Origin: Mycolicibacterium senegalense
GTDB taxonomy: Bacteria > Actinomycetota > Actinomycetes > Mycobacteriales > Mycobacteriaceae
Length of the DNA: 64,000 nt
NCBI RefSeq assembly: GCF_019645875.1
Contig: NZ_CP081000.1
Span: 1,426,001-1,490,000, forward strand
Direction of reading: 5' to 3'
Shown: in pieces, positions 25,998 through 35,408 of the stretch
How positions within the stretch are numbered: position 1 is the first letter of the stretch
Layout of the letters: each line of letters begins with the position of its first letter
The notes under the pieces: model-generated
The model's database searches: none
Told to the model about the DNA's origin: nothing
What the model saw: only the letters and a program-made list of their open reading frames with translations
Program-made: the position numbers and the translations under genes

Positions 25998-27497
25998 CTA
26001 CTCCGACGCTTGCGACTCGGAGGCCTGTCCCTCCGGCGCGGGCGCTTGCAGCGGCAACAGCACGATGAAACGGGTGTCACCGGGCTTGGACTGCACCCGC
26101 AGATCCCCGTGGTGCTTTTCCACCACGATGCGCCAGGCCAGGTCCAGGCCGAGCCCGGTGCCCTCACCGAACGGTTTGGTGGTGAAGAACGGGGTGAAGA
26201 TCCGGCTGATGTCCTCGGCGGGGATGCCCGGTCCGTCGTCGCAGATCTCCACCCGGATCATCTCGTCGGTCTCTCGGCTGGTGCGCAGCGTGAGCCTGCC
26301 GTGGCCGTTCATCGCCTGGATGGCGTTGTCGATGATGTTGGTCCAGACCTGATTGAGATCGCCTGGATAGCAATGCAATTCGGGCAGCGACTTGTCGAGT
26401 TCCTTGCACAGGGTGACCGGCTTGTCCTTACCGATCTTGTCGCCGAACATCATCAGCGTGCTGCGCAGCAGTTCGTGTACGTCGGCGCTCTGATAATCAC
26501 CGCGGTCCATCTGCGAGTACTGTTTGGCGCCGGCCAGCAGCGCAGAGATCCGCTTGCTCGCCTCGGCGATCTCGTTCATTCGCAACTCGGTGTCGATGGT
26601 GTATTTCAGCCAGCCCAGAGCCGCCTGCAGGGTCGCCGACGCTTCACCGTCCTTGAGCGCGTCGTCAACCGAAGCCGAGATGCGTTCCAGCCAGTCGATG
26701 TCGAGACCGGCTTCGACGAACGTCGGGGCGTAGTCCCAGGCACCCACGATGTCGTGGTCCTCGAGCCAGTCACCCATCTCGTCCTCGCGGTCGGAGGTCT
26801 CCAGGGCGGTGAGCTCCAGCCCCTTGTTCTTGGCGACCTGTTCGGCGACCTCGTCCTGGATGGTCACCAGCATCCGCAAGGCTTGCGGGGTGAACTTGCC
26901 GTCGGCCAGCATCGCCAGCTTGTGCCGCATCTTGCCGACGCCTTCGCGCAGGTCGGCCACGGCGCGCGCGGTGGCCGCGGCCGGGTTGTTCAGCTGGTGG
27001 GTCAGGCCCGCGGTGATGTTGCCGAGCGCCAGCAGCTTTTCGCGCTGACCGATGATCTGGCTCTGTCGCCGGCCACCGACCTTGTGGCCCTCCAACAGGT
27101 GCACCGCCATCGGGAACTGCGACTGCATGAAACTCGCGAACGCGTTGGCGTCCAGGACGAACACCCGTGACGGTTTGGTCAGCCGAACCGACGCTTCGTA
27201 GACATGCTCTTCACCGGGGATGTAGGCGGACCAGGCGCCGAAGTACACCCCGCGCATCGACGTGCGATTGGTCTGGATGTCGACGCCGCCGGAGCGCTTC
27301 GACATCACCAGTTCACCGTCGAGCATCACGTAGAAACAGGTGGCGGGGTCACCCTCGGTGACGATGGGGCCGGCCGGGAACGTCTCGATGCTGCCGGCCT
27401 CGCACAACGTGTCGAGTTGCGCGTCGGACAGATGCTCGAACAAAAACAGTGTCCGAAGTTCGTCCCGCACGCACATCTCGCCCATATCCGTCCTCAA
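25998..27497 (-). CDS. Cyclic-nucleotide-binding-domain sensor histidine kinase
   Basis: A 499-residue soluble protein. Residues about 12-130 form a cNMP-binding fold (LFLFEHLSDAQLDTLCEAG, GDPATCFYVMLDGELVMSK). The H-box ALGNITAGLTHQLNNPAA carries the phosphoacceptor His167, and the HATPase_c domain has N-box TNIIDNAIQAM, G1 CDDGPGIP, F-box FTPFFTTKPFGEG and G2 TGLGLDLA. About 220 residues separate His167 from the N-box, roughly twice the normal distance, so an extra helical domain is inserted. It lies 21 nt after the receiver/TrxR fusion gene, its likely partner. The ligand is unknown; no cAMP-specific arginine can be claimed. Confidence 0.88.
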   Translation of the reverse strand: MRTDMGEMCVRDELRTLFLFEHLSDAQLDTLCEAGSIETFPAGPIVTEGDPATCFYVMLDGELVMSKRSGGVDIQTNRTSMRGVYFGAWSAYIPGEEHVYEASVRLTKPSRVFVLDANAFASFMQSQFPMAVHLLEGHKVGGRRQSQIIGQREKLLALGNITAGLTHQLNNPAAATARAVADLREGVGKMRHKLAMLADGKFTPQALRMLVTIQDEVAEQVAKNKGLELTALETSDREDEMGDWLEDHDIVGAWDYAPTFVEAGLDIDWLERISASVDDALKDGEASATLQAALGWLKYTIDTELRMNEIAEASKRISALLAGAKQYSQMDRGDYQSADVHELLRSTLMMFGDKIGKDKPVTLCKELDKSLPELHCYPGDLNQVWTNIIDNAIQAMNGHGRLTLRTSRETDEMIRVEICDDGPGIPAEDISRIFTPFFTTKPFGEGTGLGLDLAWRIVVEKHHGDLRVQSKPGDTRFIVLLPLQAPAPEGQASESQASE

Positions 27498-27518
27498 CTC
27501 CTCAGGCCTTGCCGGCCG

Positions 27519-29210
27519 TTACGCTTCTGCCAGGTAGCGGTGCACGAGCATCACGGCCATCGATCCTTCGCCGACGGCGGCAGCTACCCGCTTGGCGGAC
27601 TCGGCTCGCACGTCTCCTGCAACAAACACACCGGGCACACTTGTTTCCAGGTGATGCGGCGGGCGTTCCAGCGACCAGCCGCATACGTCGCGCAGATCGG
27701 GGCCGGCCAGGATGAACCCGTGGTCGTCGCGGGCCACCACGCCGTCGAGCCACTCGGTGCGCGGGGTGGCGCCAATGAAGCAGCACAGTCGCGTCGCCCG
27801 GACTTCCTCGTGCTCCCCGGTCTGCCGGTCCACCAACTCCAGGCCCACGAGATGGTCGTCCTCGCCGATGGCACCGACCACCTCCGTGCAGGTGCGCACG
27901 AAGATGTTGGGTGTCTGCTCGATCTGTTGGATCAAGTAGTACGACATCGAGGCTTCCAGTGACGGGCCGCGCACCAGCAGCGTCACCGACTTGGCTTCGC
28001 GCGACATGAACATCGCGGCCTGTCCCGCCGAGTTGGCGCCGCCCACGATGTAGACGTCCTCGCCCTTGCATTCGGAGGCGTCCGACACCGAGGCGCCGTA
28101 GTACACGCCGCGGCCGACGTAGTTGTTCGGGTTGTCCGGATCGGCCCAACAGCCCGGCACCGGGAGCTGGCGGTACTCGACACCGGTGGCCAGGATCACC
28201 GCGCGGGCCCCGATGGTCTCGCCGTCGGCGAAGGTGATGGTGCGGGCCGCACCCGCGATGTCGAGGGCGACGGCCTCGCGGGTGGTGATCACCTCGGCGC
28301 CGAAGCGCTCGGCTTGCCTGCGGGCCGAGGTGGCCAGTTCGGCACCGGACACCCCGGTCGGGAAGCCCAGGTAGTTCTCGATCCGGGAGCTGCGGCCGGC
28401 TTGCCCGCCGGTCGTGGTGCCCTCGATCAGCACGGTCTTGAGGCCCTCGGAGGCGCCGTACACCGCCGCGGCCAGACCTGCCGGGCCGCCGCCGATCACC
28501 GCCAGGTCGTACATGGTCAGCGACGGGGTGGTGGACAACCCCAGCATGTCGGCGAGCTCGCCGTCACTGGGTTCGACCAGGGTCTCGCCGCCCTCGGTGA
28601 TCACCACCGGCAGCTGCAGGCCGTCCAGCCCCGCGGCCTCCAGCAGCTGGCGGCCGACGGGTTCGTCGGTGGTGAACGACCGGAAGGTGTGCTGATTGCG
28701 GGCCAGGAACTGACGCACCTCCCAGGACCGCGAACTCCACTGATGCCCGATCACCTTGGTGTGCGGGATGGCGCGGTCGCCGACGGCGTGCCAGGCCTCC
28801 AGCAGGCCGTCGACCACCGGGTACAGCTTCTCCTCGGGCGGATCCCATGGCTTGAGCAGGTAGTGGTCGAGGTCGACGACGTTGATGGCGTCGATGGCCG
28901 CAGTGGTGTCGGCGTAGGCCGTCAGCAGCACGCGCCGGGCCATCGGGTAGAGGTCCATGGCCGATTCGAGGAACTCGATGCCGCTCATCTGCGGCATCCG
29001 GTAGTCGGCGACGAACACCGCGACGGTGTCGCCGCGCAGCTTCAGCTCGTTGAGGGTTTCCAAGGCGTCCGGGCCGGATTCGGCGCGGACGATGCGGTAG
29101 CGCTCGCCGTAGTGGCGGCGAAGGTCGCGGGCGACCGCGCGAGAGACCGCGGGATCGTCGTCGACGGTCAGGATCACGGGTTTACGGGGCGCAGAGGCGG
29201 GGCCGGTCAT
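27519..29210 (-). CDS. Response regulator receiver fused to thioredoxin-reductase-like flavoprotein
   Basis: A 563-residue fusion. Residues 12-128 are a receiver with acidic cluster TVDDDP, phosphoacceptor Asp69 (FVADYRMP), Thr97 and Lys120 (LLKPWD). Residues about 150-225 look like a thioredoxin/glutaredoxin-type module without a CxxC. Residues 233-563 are a TrxR-like FAD/NAD(P)H domain: AVIGGGPAGLAAAVYGASEG, ENYLGFPTGVSG, YIVGGANSAGQAAMF and VPGVFVAGDV. The position of the TrxR CATC centre reads GVYYGASVSDASECKG, so the redox pair is missing. Output may be flavin-based, or protein-protein. It is co-directional with and adjacent to the cNMP-domain kinase. Confidence 0.88.
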   Translation of the reverse strand: MTGPASAPRKPVILTVDDDPAVSRAVARDLRRHYGERYRIVRAESGPDALETLNELKLRGDTVAVFVADYRMPQMSGIEFLESAMDLYPMARRVLLTAYADTTAAIDAINVVDLDHYLLKPWDPPEEKLYPVVDGLLEAWHAVGDRAIPHTKVIGHQWSSRSWEVRQFLARNQHTFRSFTTDEPVGRQLLEAAGLDGLQLPVVITEGGETLVEPSDGELADMLGLSTTPSLTMYDLAVIGGGPAGLAAAVYGASEGLKTVLIEGTTTGGQAGRSSRIENYLGFPTGVSGAELATSARRQAERFGAEVITTREAVALDIAGAARTITFADGETIGARAVILATGVEYRQLPVPGCWADPDNPNNYVGRGVYYGASVSDASECKGEDVYIVGGANSAGQAAMFMSREAKSVTLLVRGPSLEASMSYYLIQQIEQTPNIFVRTCTEVVGAIGEDDHLVGLELVDRQTGEHEEVRATRLCCFIGATPRTEWLDGVVARDDHGFILAGPDLRDVCGWSLERPPHHLETSVPGVFVAGDVRAESAKRVAAAVGEGSMAVMLVHRYLAEA

Positions 29211-29246
29211 CGCTAGTAATTATGCGCCCCGCCGCCAGCAGTTTTC

Positions 29247-30776
29247 TCAGCTCGTGTGTGCGCTGTCCCCGTTGGTGGAATTCGACCCCTGCAGCATGGC
29301 GGCCACATCGATTCCCGAGGCCTTGAGCGACTCCAAGATGTTGGACACCGCGAGCGGGCTGATCCCGAGCAGGTTCCCGACCGCGCCCTGGGTGTCGCTC
29401 GAGCCGCCGATGATCGACAGCCGATCGATCTCGGCCAGCGGTGCGGCGGCGGCTTCGGTGGCCTTGACCACCGAGGCCAGCACGTCGGGCAGCATCAGCA
29501 GGCGTGCCGCGTCGGCGGTGTAGCCGTTGAGCGCGGCGGCGATCTCCTTCTTACCGTTGGCCTCGGCCAGCAGCTTGGCTTCGATACCGGCGGCTTCTGC
29601 CTGCTGCTCGACCCGCAGCGCATCGGCCAGTTCCTTCTTACCGGCGGCCTCGGCGACCAGCTTGGCCTGCAGGCTGTCGGCTTCGGCCTGCTTCTCGACC
29701 CGCAACGCGTCGGCGGCGGCCTTGCGGGCATCGGCCTCGGCCTGGCCCTTACGCCGCTCGGTCTCGGCGGCGGCCTCGGCGGCCAGGATCGAGGACTGGC
29801 GCTGGCCTTCGGCGATCGCGATGTCTGCCTGCCGCTTCGCTTCGGCCGGGGCGATCACGTCGGCCTGCAGGGCAGCCTGGGCCTGTTCGGCGCGACGCTG
29901 CTCCACCTCGATACGGGCCTGCACCCGGGCGGCCTCGGCCTGCTCGATCGCGATGCCGACGTCCTTCTGGGCCCGGGCGTTGGCCAGCGGTCCGGCTTGA
30001 TCGGCCTGGGCGTTCTCGGCCTCGGTTTGGGCACGCAGCCGGGCCAGCTCGACGTCGCGCTTCTGGTTGGCGGTGGCGATCGCGGTGTCCGCTTCGGCCT
30101 GGGCGATGGACCCTTCCTGGCGGGCCTTGGCCGACTGGATCTGCGCGTCGCGCTCGGCCTCGGCGGTACCGACCGTGGCGTCCCGCTTGACCTCGGCGAT
30201 GCGGCGCTGACCGAGGGACTTCAGGTAGTCGTTGGCGTCGGAGATGCCGGCGATCTTGAGGACGTCGACCTCCATGCCGATCCGGGCCAGGTCACCGCCG
30301 GCCTCTTCGACCACACTGCGGGCCAGGCTGTCGCGGTTGGAGTTGAGGTCCTCGACGGTCATGGTCGCGGTGATGCCGCGCAGCGAGCCGGCCAGGATCT
30401 CGTTGATCTGGCGCTGCAACTCGTTGAGGTCGGAGGTCAGGAAGCGTTGCACCGCCGTCTGCACGGCCTCGTCGGCCGAGCCGATGCGCACCAGCCCTAC
30501 TGCCTCGACGTTGACCGGCACACCGTTGTTGGACAGTGCGTTCTGCAGATTGATGCTGACGTTGAACGGTTCGAGGCTCATGATGTCGACCCGCTCGATG
30601 CCGGGCATCCGGAACCGGGCGCCGCCGCGGACCACCTTCGGCGTGCCGCGGCCGGTGAACACGGCCACCTCGTTGGGCGGCACCTTGATGTAGTTCTTGA
30701 CGTAGACCATCGGCAACACCACCAGGATCAGAATCGCGGCGATGGCGGCGAGGACGACGATGAGCAACAGGGACAC
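29247..30776 (-). CDS. Flotillin-family (SPFH) membrane protein
   Basis: A 509-residue protein with an N-terminal membrane segment (LLLIVVLAAIAAILILVVLP), an SPFH domain to about residue 200 (VPPNEVAVFTGRG, RFRMPGIERVDIMSL) and a long Ala/Glu/Gln coiled coil to about residue 420 with EA repeats typical of flotillins. Residues 355-383 and 384-412 are an almost exact 29-residue tandem repeat. Flotillins scaffold membrane microdomains. GTG 30776 follows AAGG eight nucleotides upstream. An NfeD-like gene lies 39 nt upstream, the common flotillin partner, and a signalling pair lies 36 nt downstream on the same strand. Confidence 0.92.
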   Translation of the reverse strand: MSLLLIVVLAAIAAILILVVLPMVYVKNYIKVPPNEVAVFTGRGTPKVVRGGARFRMPGIERVDIMSLEPFNVSINLQNALSNNGVPVNVEAVGLVRIGSADEAVQTAVQRFLTSDLNELQRQINEILAGSLRGITATMTVEDLNSNRDSLARSVVEEAGGDLARIGMEVDVLKIAGISDANDYLKSLGQRRIAEVKRDATVGTAEAERDAQIQSAKARQEGSIAQAEADTAIATANQKRDVELARLRAQTEAENAQADQAGPLANARAQKDVGIAIEQAEAARVQARIEVEQRRAEQAQAALQADVIAPAEAKRQADIAIAEGQRQSSILAAEAAAETERRKGQAEADARKAAADALRVEKQAEADSLQAKLVAEAAGKKELADALRVEQQAEAAGIEAKLLAEANGKKEIAAALNGYTADAARLLMLPDVLASVVKATEAAAAPLAEIDRLSIIGGSSDTQGAVGNLLGISPLAVSNILESLKASGIDVAAMLQGSNSTNGDSAHTS

Positions 30777-30815
30777 GATGGTGCCTTTCTGAAGGTTCGG
30801 TGCTCGGGGTACTGC

Positions 30816-31310
30816 TCAGGTCTCTGGAACTGAGACGACGTGGACGAAGTCGGGATCGATGTCGGAGATGTAGACGCGGGTGGCCTTGGGCAGAGCATCG
30901 GCTTCGTCGCTCTTGGCGCGGGAGAACACTCGATTGCCGTCGGCGTCGACGAAGGACACCTCGCCCCAGCCGCCCGGCGGTACCTCGAGGGTGACGGTGC
31001 CGAGCAGGCCGACGTAGGAGGAGCGGCCCCGGTGCGAGTTGGATTGCTGGCGACGCAGGTAGGGCAGCAGCAGGCCGTTGAGGGTGAAAACCAGGACGAC
31101 GGCGCAGGCCGTGGCCAGCACGGCCGACCACACCGTGCCGAACCCCAGCCAGGTGCCGATCAGACCGCCGGTGCCGGCGCCGAGCAGGGCGACCGACAGC
31201 CCGGTGAGGCTCAGGAACGGCATCCCGTCCCCGTGCCCGACATCGGCCAACAGCAGGGCAGCCAAAACGGCGATGCCGCCGACGACGAAAGCGGCCAGGT
31301 ACACAGCCAT
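30816..31310 (-). CDS. NfeD-like membrane protein with OB-fold domain
   Basis: A 164-residue protein. Three hydrophobic segments (YLAAFVVGGIAVLAALLLADVG, LSLTGLSVALLGAGTGGLIGTW, VLATACAVVLVFTLNGLLL) are followed by a soluble OB-fold-type domain beginning YVGLLGTVTLEVPPGGWGEVSF. This is the architecture of YuaF/short NfeD proteins encoded with flotillins. ATG 31310 is chosen; a GTG immediately before it is also possible. It heads the minus-strand flotillin cluster and is divergent from infA. Confidence 0.83.
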   Translation of the reverse strand: MAVYLAAFVVGGIAVLAALLLADVGHGDGMPFLSLTGLSVALLGAGTGGLIGTWLGFGTVWSAVLATACAVVLVFTLNGLLLPYLRRQQSNSHRGRSSYVGLLGTVTLEVPPGGWGEVSFVDADGNRVFSRAKSDEADALPKATRVYISDIDPDFVHVVSVPET

Positions 31311-31637
31311 CACGTGCTCGTGGTCTCCGTTCTCCGAGCGCGGATCAGTCCGTACTATTCTCGCCTGTTCCGGGGCTCCGCGGCGCACCAATCCGGAGCG
31401 GAGATATTCGGTGGCCGCAGCTGATCAGCCGTGATTTTGGTACAGCCCGTTGAACGGGTATTGTGGACCAACGGTGCGGCTATCGCGCCGACTTTTTGCG
31501 TGCCCCGTCTTGGAACTGCTGAGTTTCTGCTCTGCCTCGATCCGGCTCACGTTTTGAAGTTGGTCGGTTTCCGCAGCACGACGGGCTGCATTGTGACTGA
31601 TGAAGCTACGAAACGAAAGCAAGGATCGCCGAAGAGT
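31311..31637 (+). promoter_or_regulatory. infA/NfeD divergent region with a candidate SigA promoter
   Basis: A 327-nt gene-free stretch. TTGGTA (31437-31442) and TATTGT (31459-31464), 16 nt apart, are a plausible promoter for the infA-rplQ block and would leave a leader of roughly 165 nt. No other conserved gene or RNA was recognised here; open frames in this stretch lack codon character. The NfeD promoter must also lie here, but I could not place it with confidence. Confidence 0.4.
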
Positions 31638-31859
31638 ATGGCCAAGAAAGACGGTGCCATCGAGGTCGAGGGTCGCGTGGTCGAACCTCTGCCCAATGCG
31701 ATGTTCCGCATTGAGCTGGAGAACGGACACAAGGTCTTGGCCCACATCAGCGGCAAGATGCGGCAGCACTACATCCGCATCCTGCCCGAGGACCGCGTAG
31801 TGGTGGAGCTTTCGCCCTACGACCTGTCCCGGGGCCGCATCGTGTACCGGTACAAGTGA
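31638..31859 (+). CDS. infA: Translation initiation factor IF-1
   Basis: A 73-residue OB-fold protein: [20 protein letters not shown] at the start and [28 protein letters not shown] in the C-terminal strands (given as a region), an almost invariant IF-1 sequence. It occupies the A-site of the 30S subunit during initiation. The frame is open upstream, but ATG 31638 with GAAG before it gives the family N-terminus. First gene of infA-rpmJ-rpsM-rpsK-rpsD-rpoA-rplQ. Confidence 0.98.
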
Positions 31860-31945
31860 CCCGATAGAAGCCCGACCAGTAACGACGAGAAACGGTGACA
31901 TGCGTGTCTGCATGACACCAACAAGCCAGAAGGATCGAAACAGCC

Positions 31946-32059
31946 GTGAAGGTGAACCCGAGCGTCAAGCCCATCTGCGATAAGTGCAGGGTGATCCGCC
32001 GGCATGGGCGGGTCATGGTGATCTGCAGCGATCCCCGCCACAAGCAGCGGCAGGGCTGA
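31946..32059 (+). CDS. rpmJ: 50S ribosomal protein L36
   Basis: A 37-residue protein read from GTG 31946: [20 protein letters not shown] followed by a short basic tail ending RQG. The Cys-x2-Cys with later Cys and His forms the zinc ribbon, so this is the zinc-containing C+ form of L36. AAGGA lies about 11 nt upstream. It sits between infA and rpsM as in other actinobacteria. Its stop codon overlaps a perfect 20-bp palindrome. Confidence 0.96.
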
Positions 32060-32199
32060 TCCGTCAGCTGACGGATCACACCACAACTGAATGATGAACT
32101 CCCAGCACCACTGAGCGGATCCGCCGCTCACAAGCGATGAGCACTCATCCACGTCCGGCACGGAGGCCGGACCCCTTCAGAGCCCTTAGGGGCTAAGGG
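32058..32199 (+). promoter_or_regulatory. Structured leader of the rpsM operon
   Basis: The 186-nt gap between rpmJ and rpsM holds stacked inverted repeats: a perfect 20-bp palindrome starting GATCCGTCAG (32058-32077, beginning in the rpmJ stop codon); TGAGCGG/CCGCTCA (32112-32130, 5-nt loop); and, at 32181-32199, two mutually exclusive pairings, AGCCC/GGGCT and CCCTTA/TAAGGG. Mutually exclusive stems upstream of S13/S11/S4/alpha suggest attenuation or r-protein autoregulation. The assignment is inferred; I do not recognise a known leader family. Confidence 0.5.
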
Positions 32200-32245
32200 A
32201 ACGGGCTGGGACCAGACCTCCGCAGAGAAGAAGGAACACCGCCAC

Positions 32246-32620
32246 ATGGCACGCCTCGTAGGCGTTGATCTTCCGCGCGACAAGCGCATGGAGATCGCGC
32301 TGACCTACATCTACGGCATCGGCCGTACCCGTTCGAACGAGATTCTCGCCGCGACGGGCATCGACAAGAACATGCGCACCAAGGACCTGACCGACGATCA
32401 GGTGACCATCCTGCGCGATTACATCGAAGGCAACCTCAAGGTTGAGGGTGACCTGCGCCGCGAGGTGCAGGCCGACATTCGCCGCAAGATCGAGATCGGC
32501 TGCTACCAGGGCCTGCGGCACCGCCGCGGTCTGCCCGTGCGCGGCCAGCGGACCAAGACCAACGCGCGTACCCGCAAGGGCCCCAAGCGCACCATCGCCG
32601 GCAAGAAGAAGGCTAGGTAA
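32246..32620 (+). CDS. rpsM: 30S ribosomal protein S13
   Basis: A 124-residue S13: [32 protein letters not shown] and [20 protein letters not shown] (residues about 92-111), the standard 16S-binding C-terminus, with a Lys-rich tail. It contacts the head of the 30S subunit and P-site tRNA. ATG 32246 follows GAAGAAGGAA. Only 5 nt separate it from rpsK. Confidence 0.98.
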   Translation: MARLVGVDLPRDKRMEIALTYIYGIGRTRSNEILAATGIDKNMRTKDLTDDQVTILRDYIEGNLKVEGDLRREVQADIRRKIEIGCYQGLRHRRGLPVRGQRTKTNARTRKGPKRTIAGKKKAR

Positions 32621-32625
32621 CCCCG

Positions 32626-33039
32626 ATGGCACCCCCGAAGAAGGCTGCCGGCGCCAAGCGCGGCAAGACCACCCGTCGCCGGGAAAAGAAGAACGTCCCG
32701 CACGGCGCTGCTCACATCAAGAGCACGTTCAACAACACGATCGTCTCGATCACCGATCCCCAGGGCAACGTCATCGCCTGGGCGTCGTCGGGTCACGTCG
32801 GCTTCAAGGGTTCGCGTAAGTCGACCCCGTTCGCCGCGCAGCTGGCCGCCGAGAACGCTGCCCGCAAGGCGCAGGAGCACGGCGTGAAGAAGGTCGACGT
32901 GTTCGTCAAGGGTCCGGGCTCGGGCCGCGAGACCGCCATCCGCTCGCTGCAGGCCGCAGGCCTCGAGGTGGGCGCGATTTCCGACGTCACCCCGCAGCCG
33001 CACAACGGCTGCCGTCCGCCCAAGCGGCGCCGGGTCTAG
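32626..33039 (+). CDS. rpsK: 30S ribosomal protein S11
   Basis: A 137-residue S11 with a basic actinobacterial N-terminal extension ([18 protein letters not shown]) and the conserved core [16 protein letters not shown], then [16 protein letters not shown] and the C-terminal [13 protein letters not shown]. It is part of the 30S platform. It lies between rpsM and rpsD with short gaps. Confidence 0.98.
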   Translation: MAPPKKAAGAKRGKTTRRREKKNVPHGAAHIKSTFNNTIVSITDPQGNVIAWASSGHVGFKGSRKSTPFAAQLAAENAARKAQEHGVKKVDVFVKGPGSGRETAIRSLQAAGLEVGAISDVTPQPHNGCRPPKRRRV

Positions 33040-33054
33040 GGAGGATAAAAGAAA

Positions 33055-33660
33055 ATGGCACGTTACACCGGCCCCGCCACCCGCAAGTCGCGTCGTCTCG
33101 GCGTCGACCTGGTCGGCGGAGATCAGTCGTTCGAGAAGCGCCCCTACCCGCCCGGCCAGCACGGCCGTGCGCGGATCAAGGAGAGCGAATACCGCACCCA
33201 GCTGCAGGAGAAGCAGAAGGCTCGCTTCACCTACGGCGTGCTGGAGAAGCAGTTCCGCCGCTACTACGAAGAGGCCAACCGCCAGTCGGGTAAGACCGGC
33301 GAGAACCTGCTCCAGATCCTGGAGAGCCGCCTGGACAACGTCATCTACCGTGCGGGCCTGGCCCGGACCCGGCGGATGGCGCGTCAGCTGGTCAGCCACG
33401 GCCACTTCACCGTCAACGGTGTCAAGGTGAACATCCCGAGCTACCGGGTGTCGCAGTACGACATCATCGACATCAAGGAGAAGTCGCTCAACACCCTGCC
33501 GTTCGAGGTTGCGCGGCAGACCGCCGGCGAGCGTCCGGTCCCGTCGTGGCTGCAGGTCGTCGGGGAGCGTCAGCGCATCCTGGTGCACCAGCTGCCCGAG
33601 CGCGCCCAGATCCAGGTGCCGCTCACCGAACAGCTCATCGTCGAGTTCTACTCGAAGTAA
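33055..33660 (+). CDS. rpsD: 30S ribosomal protein S4
   Basis: A 201-residue S4. It begins ARYTGPATRKSRRLGVDL and includes EKQFRRYYEEA and the S4 RNA-binding domain RLDNVIYRAGLARTRRMARQ with SHGHFTVNGVKVNIPSY. It is a primary 16S-binding protein and in other bacteria the translational repressor of this operon, which makes the structured rpsM leader of interest. No zinc-finger cysteines are present in the N-terminus (C- form). GGGAGG precedes the ATG. Confidence 0.98.
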   Translation: MARYTGPATRKSRRLGVDLVGGDQSFEKRPYPPGQHGRARIKESEYRTQLQEKQKARFTYGVLEKQFRRYYEEANRQSGKTGENLLQILESRLDNVIYRAGLARTRRMARQLVSHGHFTVNGVKVNIPSYRVSQYDIIDIKEKSLNTLPFEVARQTAGERPVPSWLQVVGERQRILVHQLPERAQIQVPLTEQLIVEFYSK

Positions 33661-33708
33661 TGGCTTACCGGTCATCCGGCCGGTAGGTACCCAGACGGCA
33701 TCAAATAG

Positions 33709-34791
<1,083 letters not shown>

Positions 34792-34801
34792 CAAATCCGT
34801 C

Positions 34802-34827
34802 CCGGTCCTACCTGATACGGGGACCGG
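34802..34827 (+). promoter_or_regulatory. Intercistronic hairpin between rpoA and rplQ
   Basis: CCGGTCC (34802-34808) pairs with GGACCGG (34821-34827) around a 12-nt loop, 22 nt before the rplQ ATG. There is no T-tract. It may be a processing or partial attenuation site within the operon. Confidence 0.4.
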
Positions 34828-34849
34828 CCCCATTTAGGAGAGAGTCGCA

Positions 34850-35395
34850 ATGCCCAAGCCCACCAAGGGTGCTCGCCTCGGCGGGTCGTCCTCACACCAG
34901 AAGGCGATCCTGGCCAACCTGGCCACCTCGCTGTTCGAGCACGGTCGCATCAAGACGACCGAGCCTAAGGCCCGGGCGCTGCGTCCGTACGCCGAGAAGC
35001 TGATCACCCACGCCAAGAAGGGTGAGCTGCACAACCGGCGCGAGGTGATGAAGAAGATCCGCGACAAGGACGTCGTGCACGTCCTGTTCGCCGAGATCGG
35101 CCCCTTCTTCGCCGATCGTGAGGGTGGCTACACCCGCATCATCAAGGTCGAGAACCGTAAGGGCGACAACGCTCCGATGGCGGTCATCGAGCTGGTGCGG
35201 GAGAAGACCGTGACCTCTGAGGCGGATCGTGCTCGTCGCGCCGCCGCCGCACAGGCCAAGGCGGCCGACGAGGCTCCCAAGGCTGACGAGGCCGAGGAAG
35301 CTGCGGAGGAAGCCAAGGTCGAGGCGACCGAAGAGGCCGCTACCGAAGAGGCTCCGGCCGACGAGGCGGCTTCTGAGGATGAAGCCAAGTCCTGA
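34850..35395 (+). CDS. rplQ: 50S ribosomal protein L17
   Basis: A 181-residue L17. The conserved core (to about residue 118) begins [20 protein letters not shown] and includes [18 protein letters not shown]. The remaining ~60 residues are an Ala/Glu-rich acidic tail ([19 protein letters not shown]), a known actinobacterial extension that makes the protein longer than the ~120-residue E. coli form. GGAGAG precedes the ATG. Last gene before truA. Confidence 0.97.
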   Translation: MPKPTKGARLGGSSSHQKAILANLATSLFEHGRIKTTEPKARALRPYAEKLITHAKKGELHNRREVMKKIRDKDVVHVLFAEIGPFFADREGGYTRIIKVENRKGDNAPMAVIELVREKTVTSEADRARRAAAAQAKAADEAPKADEAEEAAEEAKVEATEEAATEEAPADEAASEDEAKS

Positions 35396-35408
35396 TCAGG
35401 CATCTAAC

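Noticed and set aside
29256..30833. A 525-codon plus-strand frame opposite the flotillin gene
   Set aside because: It mirrors the Ala/Glu-rich coiled coil as Gly/Leu/Asp repeats and lacks family similarity.
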